Position numbers and translations under genes: made by a program. Below are positions 9,301-17,350 of a DNA stretch of 38,624 nt, in pieces. Numbering within the stretch: the first letter of the stretch is position 1; each line of letters opens with the position of its first letter. The notes below the pieces were generated by a model. It had not been told where the DNA came from, ran no database searches, and was given only the letters and a program-made list of their open reading frames with translations. The DNA comes from Lewinellaceae bacterium (GTDB lineage: Bacteria; Bacteroidota; Bacteroidia; Chitinophagales; Saprospiraceae), in the NCBI GenBank assembly GCA_029976695.1, contig JARQTN010000261.1, positions 1 through 38,624 of the forward strand, written 5' to 3'.

Positions 9301-10286
9301 GAAAAATCCGCAACAGGCACATCCCGGCACATCCGGACATTGACCTGGAAATCCCTCTTTTTATAGCCAACAAGCACTCCATCGCGATATGAATCCACCC
9401 TGATCCCGACGATAAACTGTCCGACGACATTCGGGACGGCATTGATCACACCCGTATGCGGATCGATGGTAAGGGGTTCGCCACCCAGCAGGTTTTGCGG
9501 CCCGTAGGGTGGCTGCCAAACGACCGTATCATATGGCGGATTTGGCGGCGGCTGAGGCATATTGAAATCCTGATCCCCCCCCGCCAGTGGCGTACACAGC
9601 GAATAGACCAGTGAATCGCCTTCATCATCCGTGGCACTGTGGTTGAAGGTAAAAGGTTCGTTGGCGCAGATATAAATGGGCGGATATGGCCCGAACTGTG
9701 GTCCATTGCCACAATCCGTCATTTCCTGCGGACTCAGGTACGCTGTCAGTGTCATCCCGGTATGCAAGGGATTGGCGACATTCGCCAGGGTCCCGTTGCG
9801 GCAACATCGCTGGTATGCCATGATATACCCGTTCGGGCGGAATGGGAGCGTAACCGTATCGACATAAACGGTCTGTTCGACACACACATCATTCCCGGCA
9901 ATGGTACAGTCACTGATAAAGGTCTGATTGAGGGTATCATTCTCATTCAGGAACATGGGAAGATAACCGCCCACGCCGCCGATCGGGATCAGCTGGTTTG
10001 TCACGGCATCGAAAAACCCGACACCTGCAGGGTTGTCAAAGGGTGCATCTTCAGCACCGAGAAGGCAATCCCTGCGCATGGTCAGGCGGATCTCATACCG
10101 GTTATTTCCAAGACAGCGGAATGTCAGGTCACCACCCACGATATGTGTGGCACTGAGGTTTGTGGGCACAATGAATCCGGCCAGCAGGATCAGCACGCTT
10201 ATCCGGCTGAAAAACTTCCAAGTGAACATGTGTTTATGCTTGATATCTTTAATTAGATCCATGATCCTTTTCTTAATTGTCACCAT
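6324..10286 (-). CDS. Giant PKD/Ig-repeat cell-surface protein with gliding-motility-type C-terminal domain (CHU_C)
   Basis: Predicted type IX secretion substrate of up to 1320 aa, an adhesin or gliding-motility-like surface protein. After an N-terminal hydrophobic signal (SVLILLAGFIVP) come an N-terminal domain of unknown fold, PKD-like domains (CDTLTVEFFNSS, then WIFDYGNP) and many Ig-like units built on the pattern Y-x-W ... TTY-x-VTV-D-x-GC. Two consecutive units of about 166 aa are clear duplicates (each has CLTVTDENGC and SLFVC-GESTEI). Residues ~1229-1320 form the type B sorting domain: IFLPNAFSPNDDGEND, YNRWGQEVF, WDG. In Flavobacterium, such type B proteins need a PorP/SprF-family partner for secretion, and one is encoded two genes upstream. 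The 10286 start overlaps the upstream stop by 14 bp; ATGs at 10262 and 10229 are real alternatives, the last giving the most conventional signal peptide. Confidence 0.9.
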   Translation of the reverse strand: MVTIKKRIMDLIKDIKHKHMFTWKFFSRISVLILLAGFIVPTNLSATHIVGGDLTFRCLGNNRYEIRLTMRRDCLLGAEDAPFDNPAGVGFFDAVTNQLIPIGGVGGYLPMFLNENDTLNQTFISDCTIAGNDVCVEQTVYVDTVTLPFRPNGYIMAYQRCCRNGTLANVANPLHTGMTLTAYLSPQEMTDCGNGPQFGPYPPIYICANEPFTFNHSATDDEGDSLVYSLCTPLAGGDQDFNMPQPPPNPPYDTVVWQPPYGPQNLLGGEPLTIDPHTGVINAVPNVVGQFIVGIRVDSYRDGVLVGYKKRDFQVNVRMCRDVPVADFSTEQDLYCDTLTVEFFNSSLFSDEYRWIFDYGNPGSDISNELEPTYTFPGPGFYDVALITNDIDSICFDTLIQTVGVFESELAADFILEIPTCTEEIVISPIDQSSDPDYEIVSWDWILTCDQDTQVSAEQFPVFTLEGDPDDCNLCLTVTDENGCTAVSCQAFDPHLIDIGFLSDSLFVCDGESTEIVTSVDTTVQYIWGDDPGLDLTDPLNPVVTPTISTTYRVTVTDGICTVEDSIYVGVGLRPEAAFSFDIPACQEEIVIMAMDASTSPEGYAIESWDWILTCGLDIQVSSAQNPTFNVTEEPDDCTLCLTVTDENGCSSMTCQTFSPKIIDISFFADSLFVCNGESTEIIAFVDPDLEYTWGDDPTLDLSEPINPIATPTVPTTYYVTVTDGICVVEDSIFVGVQLRPDIDFSVFTDCRSLTITTENLSEGGLFIWDFGDPDTEDDISFDKEPTYTYANPGVYTVTLQTNDGCDTSATREITVSAIQEIVDDVQLGCVNEPVFLNPDFNPGYSYAWSPEDLLEDPNDPNPLVILDQDTTFYVTITDNAFPGCSILDTVQVSYPMVSVSDMLEDTVISCFMEPVPLNPDFNPIWTYEWEPVEGLSDPMIGNPIATVNGSTVFYLTITDNIPPNCTVEDSILVFVPEDFEILLQEDTVYCGVQTITVTAGATIDGISFEWFDENGNSIGTGASIDLSPSEQTSYMVTGTDPYGCSKDASITLTPTFFNLTYSNDEGICVGDEVELSVTNNDPNQDLTYSWTPTDGILTNPDSSIIIVSPSNTTTYMVTVENGEVGCIEEMTIMVTVFVFDPPDVMIDIVSGSDSVIVGVDEVQLEVNQDPSWMYEWTSTPPDDIDNVFNPIVTPPAGGAYTYTVTVTNDGSCTAVASIGINAFDPPCNEEDIFLPNAFSPNDDGENDVLFIRGNFILDVELRIYNRWGQEVFFTNDQNMGWDGTFNGEQLTPDVFGYYLSVGCPGDKRYQTQGNITLFR
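8030..9050 (-). repeat. Tandem ~166-aa (~498-bp) duplication inside the CHU_C protein
   Basis: Two adjacent segments share the order FxIPxCxEEIVI, SWDWILTC, DDCxLCLTVTDENGC, DSLFVCxGESTEI, WGDDPxLDL, NPxxTPT, TTYxVTVTDGIC, VEDSI. The copies are clearly related in the DNA as well but have diverged, so this is an older intragenic duplication. Boundaries are approximate. Confidence 0.75.
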
Positions 10287-12705
10287 TTATGATTTCAATG
10301 ATCTCAACCCTTCTTTCAATACTTGCATCAGGGCTGTAAACAGACAACCTCAAGTTCCGGATATCGTCAGAGACGTTTGAAGGCGCATCCTCCTCTCCGA
10401 ATGACTTCTCCGTAACCGCAAGGCTGCCATCATCAAAGTACTTCATCAGCACCCCTCCTCTGAAGGACCTGAATTCGTTCTGGATGGTATTGATCCTTCG
10501 TTGTCCAAGCGCATAATTGTATTTGTTTGAGGCCAGCGGGCTTGCATATCCTTTGAGGTAGATCTGGAAATCAAGCCCTTCCGCGAGGTACTGGTCCAGG
10601 ATGTTCAGGAAAGACTCGAATTCCTGTTTGCCGACCTTGAGCGAATCCTCGAAAAACCCGTCTACTTTTTGTTCCAGGCCGGCATCGCCGTCCGCATACT
10701 TGCGCTTGAATAACCCTTTCTTCCCATAGTATGCATCATAGGTTTCCAGGTAGCGCTTCTCCGTATTATAGGAATTGGACCTTGGATCCGGGTGGTCATT
10801 GTCAAAATAGATAGCTAACGGAAGGAAATCCTCAAGGCTCCCAAGGTCGAGGTAGAGATCTTTTTCAATTGTATCGATATCGTTCGTATTGTACGTCTCA
10901 AATTCAAGGGATGCATTGCGATATCCTTTTTTGTTCCCTTCAAGGATATATTCTGCATTCCTGTCAATTGGCATGTATACGATATGCCCGTTTCGGTTGT
11001 ATGCCTCCTGGACACTATTGTCAAACTTGTTGATCAAATCGATATTGACCCTGGGTAGCGGCTGCTGGTTGCGCATTTCAAAGGTGCGTACTTTCAACAC
11101 AAGGGTGGACGGTTCGAGGTAGAGCCTGATGATGATCTCCTCCGATTCCTGGTAGCCACTTGTCGTGAAGTTTGCAGAATCAGGCTGGTAGCCGGACCTT
11201 TCCCCGAGTACATCATAAAACTTGTTCCTGTTCAGGTCCATGGTGACCCAGTTCTTGTTCCCGGTTGTATTGGTCACCAGTACTTCGTCGCCATTGCTCC
11301 GTTCTGTCATGTAAATGGTAACTCCTGTCAAAGAATCACCAGTCAGTTTATCATATGTTTCAATGCGCACGGTCAGTTCGATCGGCTTCAGTTCCACCTG
11401 GTAGACGTCATAGCAGCATGCTTCCTCGAGGTCATCGATATACATGGACCCAAGCCGGTTTGAGGATATGAAACCAATTGCCTCATCATCGGACAAGGTG
11501 AAATGGATGTCGCTCAGGCTCGAATTTACCCCGTAACCCATATTGTCCGGTTCGGCCCAGACACCTCCTGTTACTTCTGCCCGGAAAACATCATGGCTGC
11601 CATAACCATTCTTCCCATCTGTGCTGTAAAAGAGCGAACTTGTTGCCCTGTGGTAGAACGGAGAGACATCATCCCCACTCGTATTGAGGGCCTCGAGGTT
11701 CTGAGGCTCGGAAAAATTGTCCTTGTCATTCATCACTGTGTACCAGATATCCAGGCCTCCGGAACCACCTTCCCTGTCGGATACAAAATACAGGACGTCC
11801 TTGTGCAGCATGTTGTCGTAGCCCACATTCGGCTGTGTGCTTGTATACCCGGGCGCGTTGATCGGCTCCGGCAACCTCATCGGATCACCCCATGTGCCGT
11901 CATCCAGGATATCACGATAGTAGAGATCGCAAAGAATGTCTCCCTGTTCATTGTAATCGCAAAGCGTATAGTAGACCCGTCCCTGCTTCTTCGAAAAGGT
12001 GAGATGTCCGGTATGCCGTGCCGGATCATTGATCAGGCTATCGAGGGCGACGGCTTCCCCTGTGATATCCTCGGCCTTCAGCACACCACTGTAATACTTG
12101 TGCGGAAGGAACTCATCAGGCGGCTCAAGCCTGTACCTGACGGAACTGAAGAAAAGGTGGTTGTCCTCATCCCTGACAGGGCTGAATTCCGAATAGATCG
12201 TATTGACATTTGGCCCTAGCCGCTGGATCTTGATGGTGGAGTCTGTCTCTGTGCCCGCATCGATTGCCCATTGCACATTTTCGATTTCCCTCCTGGCGGC
12301 CGCTGTCAGCTCCTCATTTTCCCCGTCGTGCTCGGACAGGTAGATCTGGAAGTAATCCATGGCCTCCTGGTATTTCCCAAGGCGCTGCTTTACCGTGCCC
12401 AGCCAGAATGCTGTTTCAGGGAATTTATCATTTTCGTCACTCTCCAACACCACAGTATATGCAGTATCCGCTTTCGTGAAAGCAGAAAATTGCCGTGCCG
12501 CTTCAGCGTAATTGTAGAGTACTTTTGTATCATTTGCCCTGACATCTTTCACGATTTGCATGAAATGATACGCGGTATAATAATCCGATGTTTCCATGGC
12601 CTCCAGCGCCGCTTTCATATACTGTTTGGCAGTCTGGGCCGTAGTTTGGCCAAAAAAGGAAACAAGCAGGAATAAGGAGATCGCAATTCTCATCTGGTAT
12701 TGCAT
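10273..12705 (-). CDS. PorE-like OmpA family protein: TPR, PD40 beta-propeller, CRD-like and OmpA domains
   Basis: Periplasmic or outer-membrane-associated protein with the domain order of Porphyromonas PorE, a type IX secretion accessory. From the ATG at 12705 (810 aa): signal peptide (RIAISLFLLVSFFGQTTAQ), TPR-like helices ~25-125 (FWLGTVKQRLGKYQEAMDYF), PD40/WD40-like blades ~160-430 (DNHLFFSSV, LYFVSDREGGSGGLDIW, GFISSNR), two carboxypeptidase-regulatory-like folds ~445 and ~538, and an OmpA-type domain from ~628 (IYLKGYASPLASNKYNYALGQRR). The OmpA domain keeps the arginine region but has YASPLAS where classic peptidoglycan binders have an Asp motif. The frame also allows a TTG at 12711 or ATG at 12693. 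It sits between the PorP/SprF-like and CHU_C genes, with 6 bp to the former (12706-12711) and a 14-bp overlap with the longest form of the latter, so co-transcription is likely. Paralogues of PorE are common, so core versus cassette-specific function is uncertain. Confidence 0.88.
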   Translation of the reverse strand: MQYQMRIAISLFLLVSFFGQTTAQTAKQYMKAALEAMETSDYYTAYHFMQIVKDVRANDTKVLYNYAEAARQFSAFTKADTAYTVVLESDENDKFPETAFWLGTVKQRLGKYQEAMDYFQIYLSEHDGENEELTAAARREIENVQWAIDAGTETDSTIKIQRLGPNVNTIYSEFSPVRDEDNHLFFSSVRYRLEPPDEFLPHKYYSGVLKAEDITGEAVALDSLINDPARHTGHLTFSKKQGRVYYTLCDYNEQGDILCDLYYRDILDDGTWGDPMRLPEPINAPGYTSTQPNVGYDNMLHKDVLYFVSDREGGSGGLDIWYTVMNDKDNFSEPQNLEALNTSGDDVSPFYHRATSSLFYSTDGKNGYGSHDVFRAEVTGGVWAEPDNMGYGVNSSLSDIHFTLSDDEAIGFISSNRLGSMYIDDLEEACCYDVYQVELKPIELTVRIETYDKLTGDSLTGVTIYMTERSNGDEVLVTNTTGNKNWVTMDLNRNKFYDVLGERSGYQPDSANFTTSGYQESEEIIIRLYLEPSTLVLKVRTFEMRNQQPLPRVNIDLINKFDNSVQEAYNRNGHIVYMPIDRNAEYILEGNKKGYRNASLEFETYNTNDIDTIEKDLYLDLGSLEDFLPLAIYFDNDHPDPRSNSYNTEKRYLETYDAYYGKKGLFKRKYADGDAGLEQKVDGFFEDSLKVGKQEFESFLNILDQYLAEGLDFQIYLKGYASPLASNKYNYALGQRRINTIQNEFRSFRGGVLMKYFDDGSLAVTEKSFGEEDAPSNVSDDIRNLRLSVYSPDASIERRVEIIEIINGDN

Positions 12706-12711
12706 TTTCAA

Positions 12712-13737
12712 TTAAAAGATTCTACAATTTTTTGTTTCCATCAATGGCCGCGGTGCCTTGATCACGTAGATCAAACTGAGTTCTGGACCACCATTCCTGC
12801 CTGTCGCGGCCTGGAAGGGTGAAGTATTGACATCATAACTGAATCCTGCCTGCCATCCATCATACCTGATCGCTACCTGGGGATAGAAACTATCCTCAAG
12901 CCGGATACCTGCACCAAGCATGAGTTGCAATTCACGCGCTTTCCTGGTACTGAGATGGATATTCAGATAACCGTTCAATACCGTTTTTTCATACGCATTC
13001 TGGCGATGGTGCAGGGCATTGACCATCAGGTCCAGCCCTTCCGAGAGCTGCAGGACTCCCTGCAGGTTATAGGCTAGCCTGATCGGGAGTTTCGAATCCG
13101 GATCGTTATAGAAAGAATGCTGTGGCCGGTTCAAGTGAAAAGCCCCGACCCCGATATCCAGTTTGGATCTCGTCCTGTTTGCCTGAATGTGGAGGTTCAG
13201 GCCCGCTGAAATATCCGCATGGCCAAAACCATCGGTATCAAAATTTTCATTGGGATCACGGTTTGGATCAAACGCTGATCCGTCCCACTGGTTATCCCAG
13301 GTCAGGTTTTCCAGCTGGAAATTGCGTCCGCCGTATCCGACCTGGGCCCCTGCTCCCAGGTAGACATTGTTGGAGAGTTTTTGCGTGTAGGACCCTCCCA
13401 GTGTAAAGTTGAACAACGTCAGCTCACTGTCCCCTGCCTGGTCATAATTGAACAGGAACCCGAGGGAAAAGAACCCATTCTGGTTCGGGTTTGCATGATT
13501 GATGAAGTTCCGGTCGTAACTCGCCGTAAATGTTTTGTAATCTACCGGGACGGTATGCCATTGGTTCCGGTAGAGTGCGGCAAATCTCTGGTCCCCGTCA
13601 AAGATCCCGATGAACGCAGGGTTGTGGTTCATCGGAGAGAACTGAAACTGCGAAAAGTGGATATTCTGGGCGCCAGATTTTTGTATACAAAAACCCATAC
13701 AGATACCCAAAACGAGCAAATAGGTCAGCCTTTTCAA
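12712..13737 (-). CDS. PorP/SprF family type IX secretion outer-membrane protein
   Basis: Outer-membrane beta-barrel of the PorP/SprF family, which in Flavobacterium (SprF) is needed to secrete the cognate CHU_C-type protein. The mature N-terminus shows the family signature (HFSQFQFSPMNHNPAFIG, then LYRNQWHTVPVDYKTFTASYD). The rest alternates beta-strands (GGSYTQKLSNNVYLGAGAQ, YNLQGVLQLSEGLDLMVNALHH) and ends GGPELSLIYVIKAPR. The usual length of about 300-340 aa is met. No ATG gives a full signal peptide: the frame opens after a stop at 13765, and the best start is the TTG at 13737 (KRLTYLLVLGICMGFC). It is the first gene of the cassette with the PorE-like and CHU_C genes. A 16-bp dyad and a weak promoter candidate lie upstream. 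Confidence 0.9.
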   Translation of the reverse strand: MKRLTYLLVLGICMGFCIQKSGAQNIHFSQFQFSPMNHNPAFIGIFDGDQRFAALYRNQWHTVPVDYKTFTASYDRNFINHANPNQNGFFSLGFLFNYDQAGDSELTLFNFTLGGSYTQKLSNNVYLGAGAQVGYGGRNFQLENLTWDNQWDGSAFDPNRDPNENFDTDGFGHADISAGLNLHIQANRTRSKLDIGVGAFHLNRPQHSFYNDPDSKLPIRLAYNLQGVLQLSEGLDLMVNALHHRQNAYEKTVLNGYLNIHLSTRKARELQLMLGAGIRLEDSFYPQVAIRYDGWQAGFSYDVNTSPFQAATGRNGGPELSLIYVIKAPRPLMETKNCRIF

Positions 13738-13775
13738 AACCAGCGTAATTTTATGTTCATGAAATTATATTCGTA

Positions 13776-13806
13776 TCAATCTACTAAACAAACAGTTACA
13801 TAAAAA
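13776..13806 (-). promoter_or_regulatory. Weak promoter candidate for the secretion cassette
   Basis: On the minus strand TTTT-N19-TAGATTGA resembles the Bacteroidota TTTG-N19-TAnnTTTG form with exact spacing but with three mismatches in the conserved positions. It lies about 40 bp before the TTG start of the PorP/SprF-like gene. Confidence 0.25.
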
Positions 13807-13807
13807 A

Positions 13808-13823
13808 CAATGGACATCCATTG
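13808..13823. repeat. Inverted repeat upstream of the secretion cassette
   Basis: CAATGGA-CA-TCCATTG has perfect 7-bp arms and a 2-bp centre. It lies directly upstream of the weak promoter candidate for the PorP/SprF-like gene, about 70 bp before its start. It may be an operator (inference). Confidence 0.35.
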
Positions 13824-13942
13824 ATTCAACTGTTCTCTTGCAAAAACCATACAAGTTTTTCCTTTTCACCCAACTTATTGGGTTCCTGTTCTTACTTAAA
13901 GGGGTGGTTAGTTCGTCTGTCTGGACGTTATGGTGTCAGCAT

Positions 13943-15049
13943 TCAGGTGGTTTCCTTCGGTGGTTTCGGATGTGTTTCAAGCTTTTCCATGCGGAATGCG
14001 ACCGAGGGAACAGCGATCATTTCAATACTTTCAAACTGACGGATTAAGAGGCGGTTGTAAGCAGGGTTGCTGAAAACTTCATCCAGCGTCCTGATCTTCC
14101 CGTAAGGGATCAATTCGTTATCTAAAATAGGAAATAAATCATTTGATTGTATTGCTTCACATTTTTCTTGCAAAATTTTTGCCAATTCCTTTCTTAAGGA
14201 AATCCGCTTTGTATTTGTGGAAAAATGATCAAATGTGCAAACATCTTCGAGTCCGAGGGAATCAAAGAGCCGTCTGAATTGCTGGTTAGTACCGACTGCG
14301 ATCAGGAATGCCACCCCGTCAGCTGTGGTCAGGACCTCCCCGTACGGGGCAATATTCGGATGTTTTGTCCCCATGCGTTGTGATTGATAGCCAGCCATCA
14401 GGTAGTTCGAAGCCTGGTTGACCAGGCCGGTCAGGGCAGCTTCATCCAGGGCAACTGAAACACAGGCGCCCTTTCCTGTGCGCTCACGTCGCCAGAGTGC
14501 AGCCAGGATTCCCTCCTTTAGCTGGTGGGCGGCAATTACGTCGAGAAGTGCCACAGGCATCTTGGCAGGTCGGCCATCATCCGTTCCGCACATTGAAATG
14601 TACCCCATTTCGGCCTGGAGCACGGCATCATACGCTGGCCGCTCCGGCTGTGTGCGGTAGCCAAACATCTGGCCAAAGATGATTCTCGGGTTTGCCATTC
14701 GGATCGTTTGGATATCAATCCCCAATTTTGCCGCCTTTGACGGCAGGTGGTTGCTGATCACGATATCCGCCTGTGCCACCAATTGCATGACCTGCTGATA
14801 CTCATGGGGATCTTTCAGGTCTGCCATGACCACTTCCTTCCCGATATTCAGGCTTGCATAGTATGCCGAAACCGGCGCATCATCCTGCTCGCAGGGCAAT
14901 TTCCACTGCCTCGTGACATCACCTCCCCTCGTTTTATTTTCCACTTTGATGACACGGGCACCGCATTCAGCAAAAAACTGCCCAACAGCCGGCCCTGCCA
15001 GCACGCTCGCCAGTTCAACCACCAATATACCTTCGAAGATTTTATCCAT
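13943..15049 (-). CDS. CaiB/BaiF family CoA-transferase
   Basis: Class III CoA-transferase moving CoA between carboxylic acids through an aspartyl-CoA thioester; the substrate cannot be told from sequence. The 368-aa length is somewhat short for the family (about 380-430). The N-terminus is typical (VVELASVLAGPAVGQFFAECGA, shortened here: ILVVELASVLAGP, GARVIKVE). The expected nucleophile is Asp141 in YDAVLQAEMGY. The small domain carries NIAPYGEVLTTADG, and the usual C-terminal NP-pocket region is present (YGKIRTLDEVFSNP). The ATG at 15049 is a good start, since the conserved N-terminal strand begins eight residues later. It is transcribed divergently from the NAD(P)HX repair gene across 69 bp. 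No CoA-ester pathway genes flank it, so its pathway is unknown. No clear terminator follows, only a 6-bp hairpin at 13868-13883 without a T tract. Confidence 0.92.
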   Translation of the reverse strand: MDKIFEGILVVELASVLAGPAVGQFFAECGARVIKVENKTRGGDVTRQWKLPCEQDDAPVSAYYASLNIGKEVVMADLKDPHEYQQVMQLVAQADIVISNHLPSKAAKLGIDIQTIRMANPRIIFGQMFGYRTQPERPAYDAVLQAEMGYISMCGTDDGRPAKMPVALLDVIAAHQLKEGILAALWRRERTGKGACVSVALDEAALTGLVNQASNYLMAGYQSQRMGTKHPNIAPYGEVLTTADGVAFLIAVGTNQQFRRLFDSLGLEDVCTFDHFSTNTKRISLRKELAKILQEKCEAIQSNDLFPILDNELIPYGKIRTLDEVFSNPAYNRLLIRQFESIEMIAVPSVAFRMEKLETHPKPPKETT

Positions 15050-15118
15050 TCCGTTTTACCATTTTCCGTATTTCCCTATTTTCGGGCAGATAGTCTGTGA
15101 CCAAGCACAAGAGATGAA

Positions 15119-16624
15119 ATGAAAATACTCAATGCCAGCCAAATCCAGGAACTGGATGCCTATACCATCAAGCATGAACCCATTGATTCTGCTGACCTCA
15201 TGGAACGGGCAGCTACCCGGTGGACAGAAAAATGCATCGAGCTGGCCCATGAAATCAGCGGGGCGACGATCTTCTGCGGTTCCGGCAACAACGGAGGTGA
15301 CGGAGCTGTGATCGCACGACTCCTTGCAACACGGGGTATTCCTGTCCGTGTTTACCTGTGTCACATCGGTCCTTTCAGCGAGGACCTCAAAAAGAATCTT
15401 GGGAGGCTCAAGACACTCTCATCTGATCAACTGGAGATCATGGACCTGCAAAAGGGAGACCTGTTTCCGGAAATCGCGCAAGGCCACCTGGTCGTAGACG
15501 GCATCTTCGGATCCGGGCTGAACAGGCCCGTCACCGGAGAATGGGCTGAGGTGATTACCGCGATTAACAAGGCTCCAAACAGGGTGTACAGCATTGACAT
15601 TCCTTCCGGGCTCCACCCGGACAGGTCCATGGAGGGAGCGATCATCCGTGCAGATGTGACCATCACGTTTGAATTGCCGAAATATACCTTCATGTTTCCG
15701 GAAAATGCGGGCTATGTCGGCCAACTGGAAATCGTTTCGATCGGTCTGCACCAGGAATTCCTTGAAAGGCTCGAATCAAAAAATGAATACCTCACGGGGA
15801 CCGAGGTCTCACGCCTGATCACCCCCAGGTCAAAATTTGACCACAAAGGAGTCTATGGCCATGGTTTGATCATTGCGGGCAGTGTGGGCAAAATGGGCGC
15901 TGCCTTGCTCGCCGGCCGGGGGGCATTGCGCAGCGGGATCGGGCTGCTGACGCTCCATATCCCGCAGAAAGGCGTCATCATCGTCCAGACAGGTTTGCCG
16001 GAGGCCATGGTATCCATTGACCGGCACGGGTATTGCTTTTCTGAATGCCCGGATAGCACACCCTACCAGGCCATCGGCATCGGTTGCGGGATCACAACCT
16101 CCGAGATCAGCCGGAACGCCCTCAGGGAAACGCTTGACGCCGTTACCGTCCCTATGGTGATCGATGCAGATGCCTTAAACATCATCGGCATGCACCCGGA
16201 ACTGCTCGAGAAGGTCCCGCATGAAAGCATCCTGACACCACACTTCAAAGAATTTGAACGATTGTTTGGTCCATCCGAAAATCATGAGCAAAGGCTGGAA
16301 AAAGCGCGGGTCAATGCACAAAAGTACAACGTCAACATCCTGCTAAAGGGAGCTCACTCCGCTCTGGCTGACACATCAGGGATGATCTTTTTCAATAGCA
16401 CAGGCAACCCGGGGATGGCGACTGCGGGCAGCGGGGATACGCTGACTGGAATCCTGACCGGCCTGCTCGCACAACGGTACGCCCCCAGGACCGCCGCAAT
16501 GATCGGAATGTATGTGCACGGTCTGGCCGGAGATCTCGCAGCTGAAAAGGTCGGGCAAAGCGCCCTGATCGCCAGCGACCTGATCGACTCTCTGGGACGA
16601 GCATTTCAAACCCTCCAACTATAG
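15119..16624 (+). CDS. nnrD: Bifunctional NAD(P)H-hydrate epimerase / ADP-dependent dehydratase (YjeF fusion)
   Basis: Repairs damaged NADHX and NADPHX in the cytoplasm. The N-terminal YjeF_N domain (residues ~1-215) epimerises R- to S-NAD(P)HX, and the C-terminal ribokinase-like domain (~225-501) dehydrates S-NAD(P)HX using ADP. Visible motifs are GSGNNGGDGAVIARLL (~54-69) and VDGIFGSGLNRPVTGEW in the epimerase half. The dehydratase half has KGVYGHGLIIAGS, VIDADALN, LTPHFKEFERL and the nucleotide loop NPGMATAGSGDTLTG (~430-445). The 501-aa length is normal for the fusion. The ATG at 15119 directly precedes the conserved KILNASQIQELD start. It is first in an operon with the sirtuin gene (9-bp gap) and a small unknown gene (6-bp gap), giving an NAD-related unit. 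Confidence 0.96.
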   Translation: MKILNASQIQELDAYTIKHEPIDSADLMERAATRWTEKCIELAHEISGATIFCGSGNNGGDGAVIARLLATRGIPVRVYLCHIGPFSEDLKKNLGRLKTLSSDQLEIMDLQKGDLFPEIAQGHLVVDGIFGSGLNRPVTGEWAEVITAINKAPNRVYSIDIPSGLHPDRSMEGAIIRADVTITFELPKYTFMFPENAGYVGQLEIVSIGLHQEFLERLESKNEYLTGTEVSRLITPRSKFDHKGVYGHGLIIAGSVGKMGAALLAGRGALRSGIGLLTLHIPQKGVIIVQTGLPEAMVSIDRHGYCFSECPDSTPYQAIGIGCGITTSEISRNALRETLDAVTVPMVIDADALNIIGMHPELLEKVPHESILTPHFKEFERLFGPSENHEQRLEKARVNAQKYNVNILLKGAHSALADTSGMIFFNSTGNPGMATAGSGDTLTGILTGLLAQRYAPRTAAMIGMYVHGLAGDLAAEKVGQSALIASDLIDSLGRAFQTLQL

Positions 16625-16633
16625 ATCTGACTG

Positions 16634-17344
16634 ATGAAAAAAGTTGTTGTCTTGACAGGGGCAGGCATCAGTGCAGAGAGCGGCATCAGGACCTTCCGTG
16701 AATCGGGCGGGTTATGGGAAGACCATGATGTCATGGAAGTAGCTTCCCCGGAAGGATTCGCCAGGAACCCAGGGCTTGTCCTTGAGTTTTACAATCAGCG
16801 ACGCAGGCAGCTGATGAATGCGCAACCCAACCAGGCACACATTTCCCTGGTTGACCTCGAATCCCACTTTGAAACGGTCATTATCACCCAGAATATCGAT
16901 GATTTGCATGAACGGGCCGGCAGCACCAATGTCCTCCACCTGCACGGGGAACTGCTCAAGGCAAGGAGCACTGCCGATCCCTCCCTGGTCTACCCATGGA
17001 AGAAAGACCTCGGCATCGGTGACACCTGTGCCGCAGGCAGCCAGCTAAGACCGGATGTGGTCTGGTTTGGCGAGGCCGTCCCGATGCTTGAAACAGCCGC
17101 ACGCCACCTGGTCGATTGTGCCATCGTGCTGATCATCGGGAGTTCCATGCAGGTCTACCCTGCCGCAAGCCTGGTCTCATTTGCCCCGGCCCAAGCAGAA
17201 TTGTATTACATTGACCCGAATCCTGCGATCAACTATGAATTGTCCATGCGGCAAGGACTCAGGGTCATAGCCCGGCCCGCCACCATCGGAGTACCCGAGA
17301 TCGTCTCCATGGTGATCGAATCACATTCGGAATTGCCAACCTAA
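16634..17344 (+). CDS. cobB: NAD-dependent protein deacylase, sirtuin class III (CobB/SIRT5-like), zinc cysteines missing
   Basis: Removes acyl groups from lysines in the cytoplasm, consuming NAD+. The Rossmann motif VVLTGAGISAESGIRTFR (residues 5-22), TQNID (85-89), catalytic His104 in LHLHGE and the LRPDVVWFGE segment are all present. Tyr53 and Arg56 (FYNQRRRQ) match the YxxR pair that lets SIRT5 and CobB accept succinyl- and malonyl-lysine. The region that normally holds four zinc-binding cysteines has only one (Cys132 in GDTCAAG); the first pair is replaced by KARSTADPSL. I recall similar zinc-less forms in other Bacteroidota, so this is probably a lineage subtype and not damage. The 236-aa length is normal. 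It lies 9 bp after the NAD(P)HX repair gene and 6 bp before an unknown gene in the same operon. Confidence 0.94.
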   Translation: MKKVVVLTGAGISAESGIRTFRESGGLWEDHDVMEVASPEGFARNPGLVLEFYNQRRRQLMNAQPNQAHISLVDLESHFETVIITQNIDDLHERAGSTNVLHLHGELLKARSTADPSLVYPWKKDLGIGDTCAAGSQLRPDVVWFGEAVPMLETAARHLVDCAIVLIIGSSMQVYPAASLVSFAPAQAELYYIDPNPAINYELSMRQGLRVIARPATIGVPEIVSMVIESHSELPT

Positions 17345-17350
17345 CCCCCG

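Noticed and set aside
9639-10256. 205-aa open frame on the plus strand
   Set aside because: Antisense to the well-supported N-terminal part of the CHU_C gene; no signal peptide or motif.
11503-12219. 238-aa open frame on the plus strand
   Set aside because: Antisense to the PorE-like gene, whose frame has clear domains throughout.
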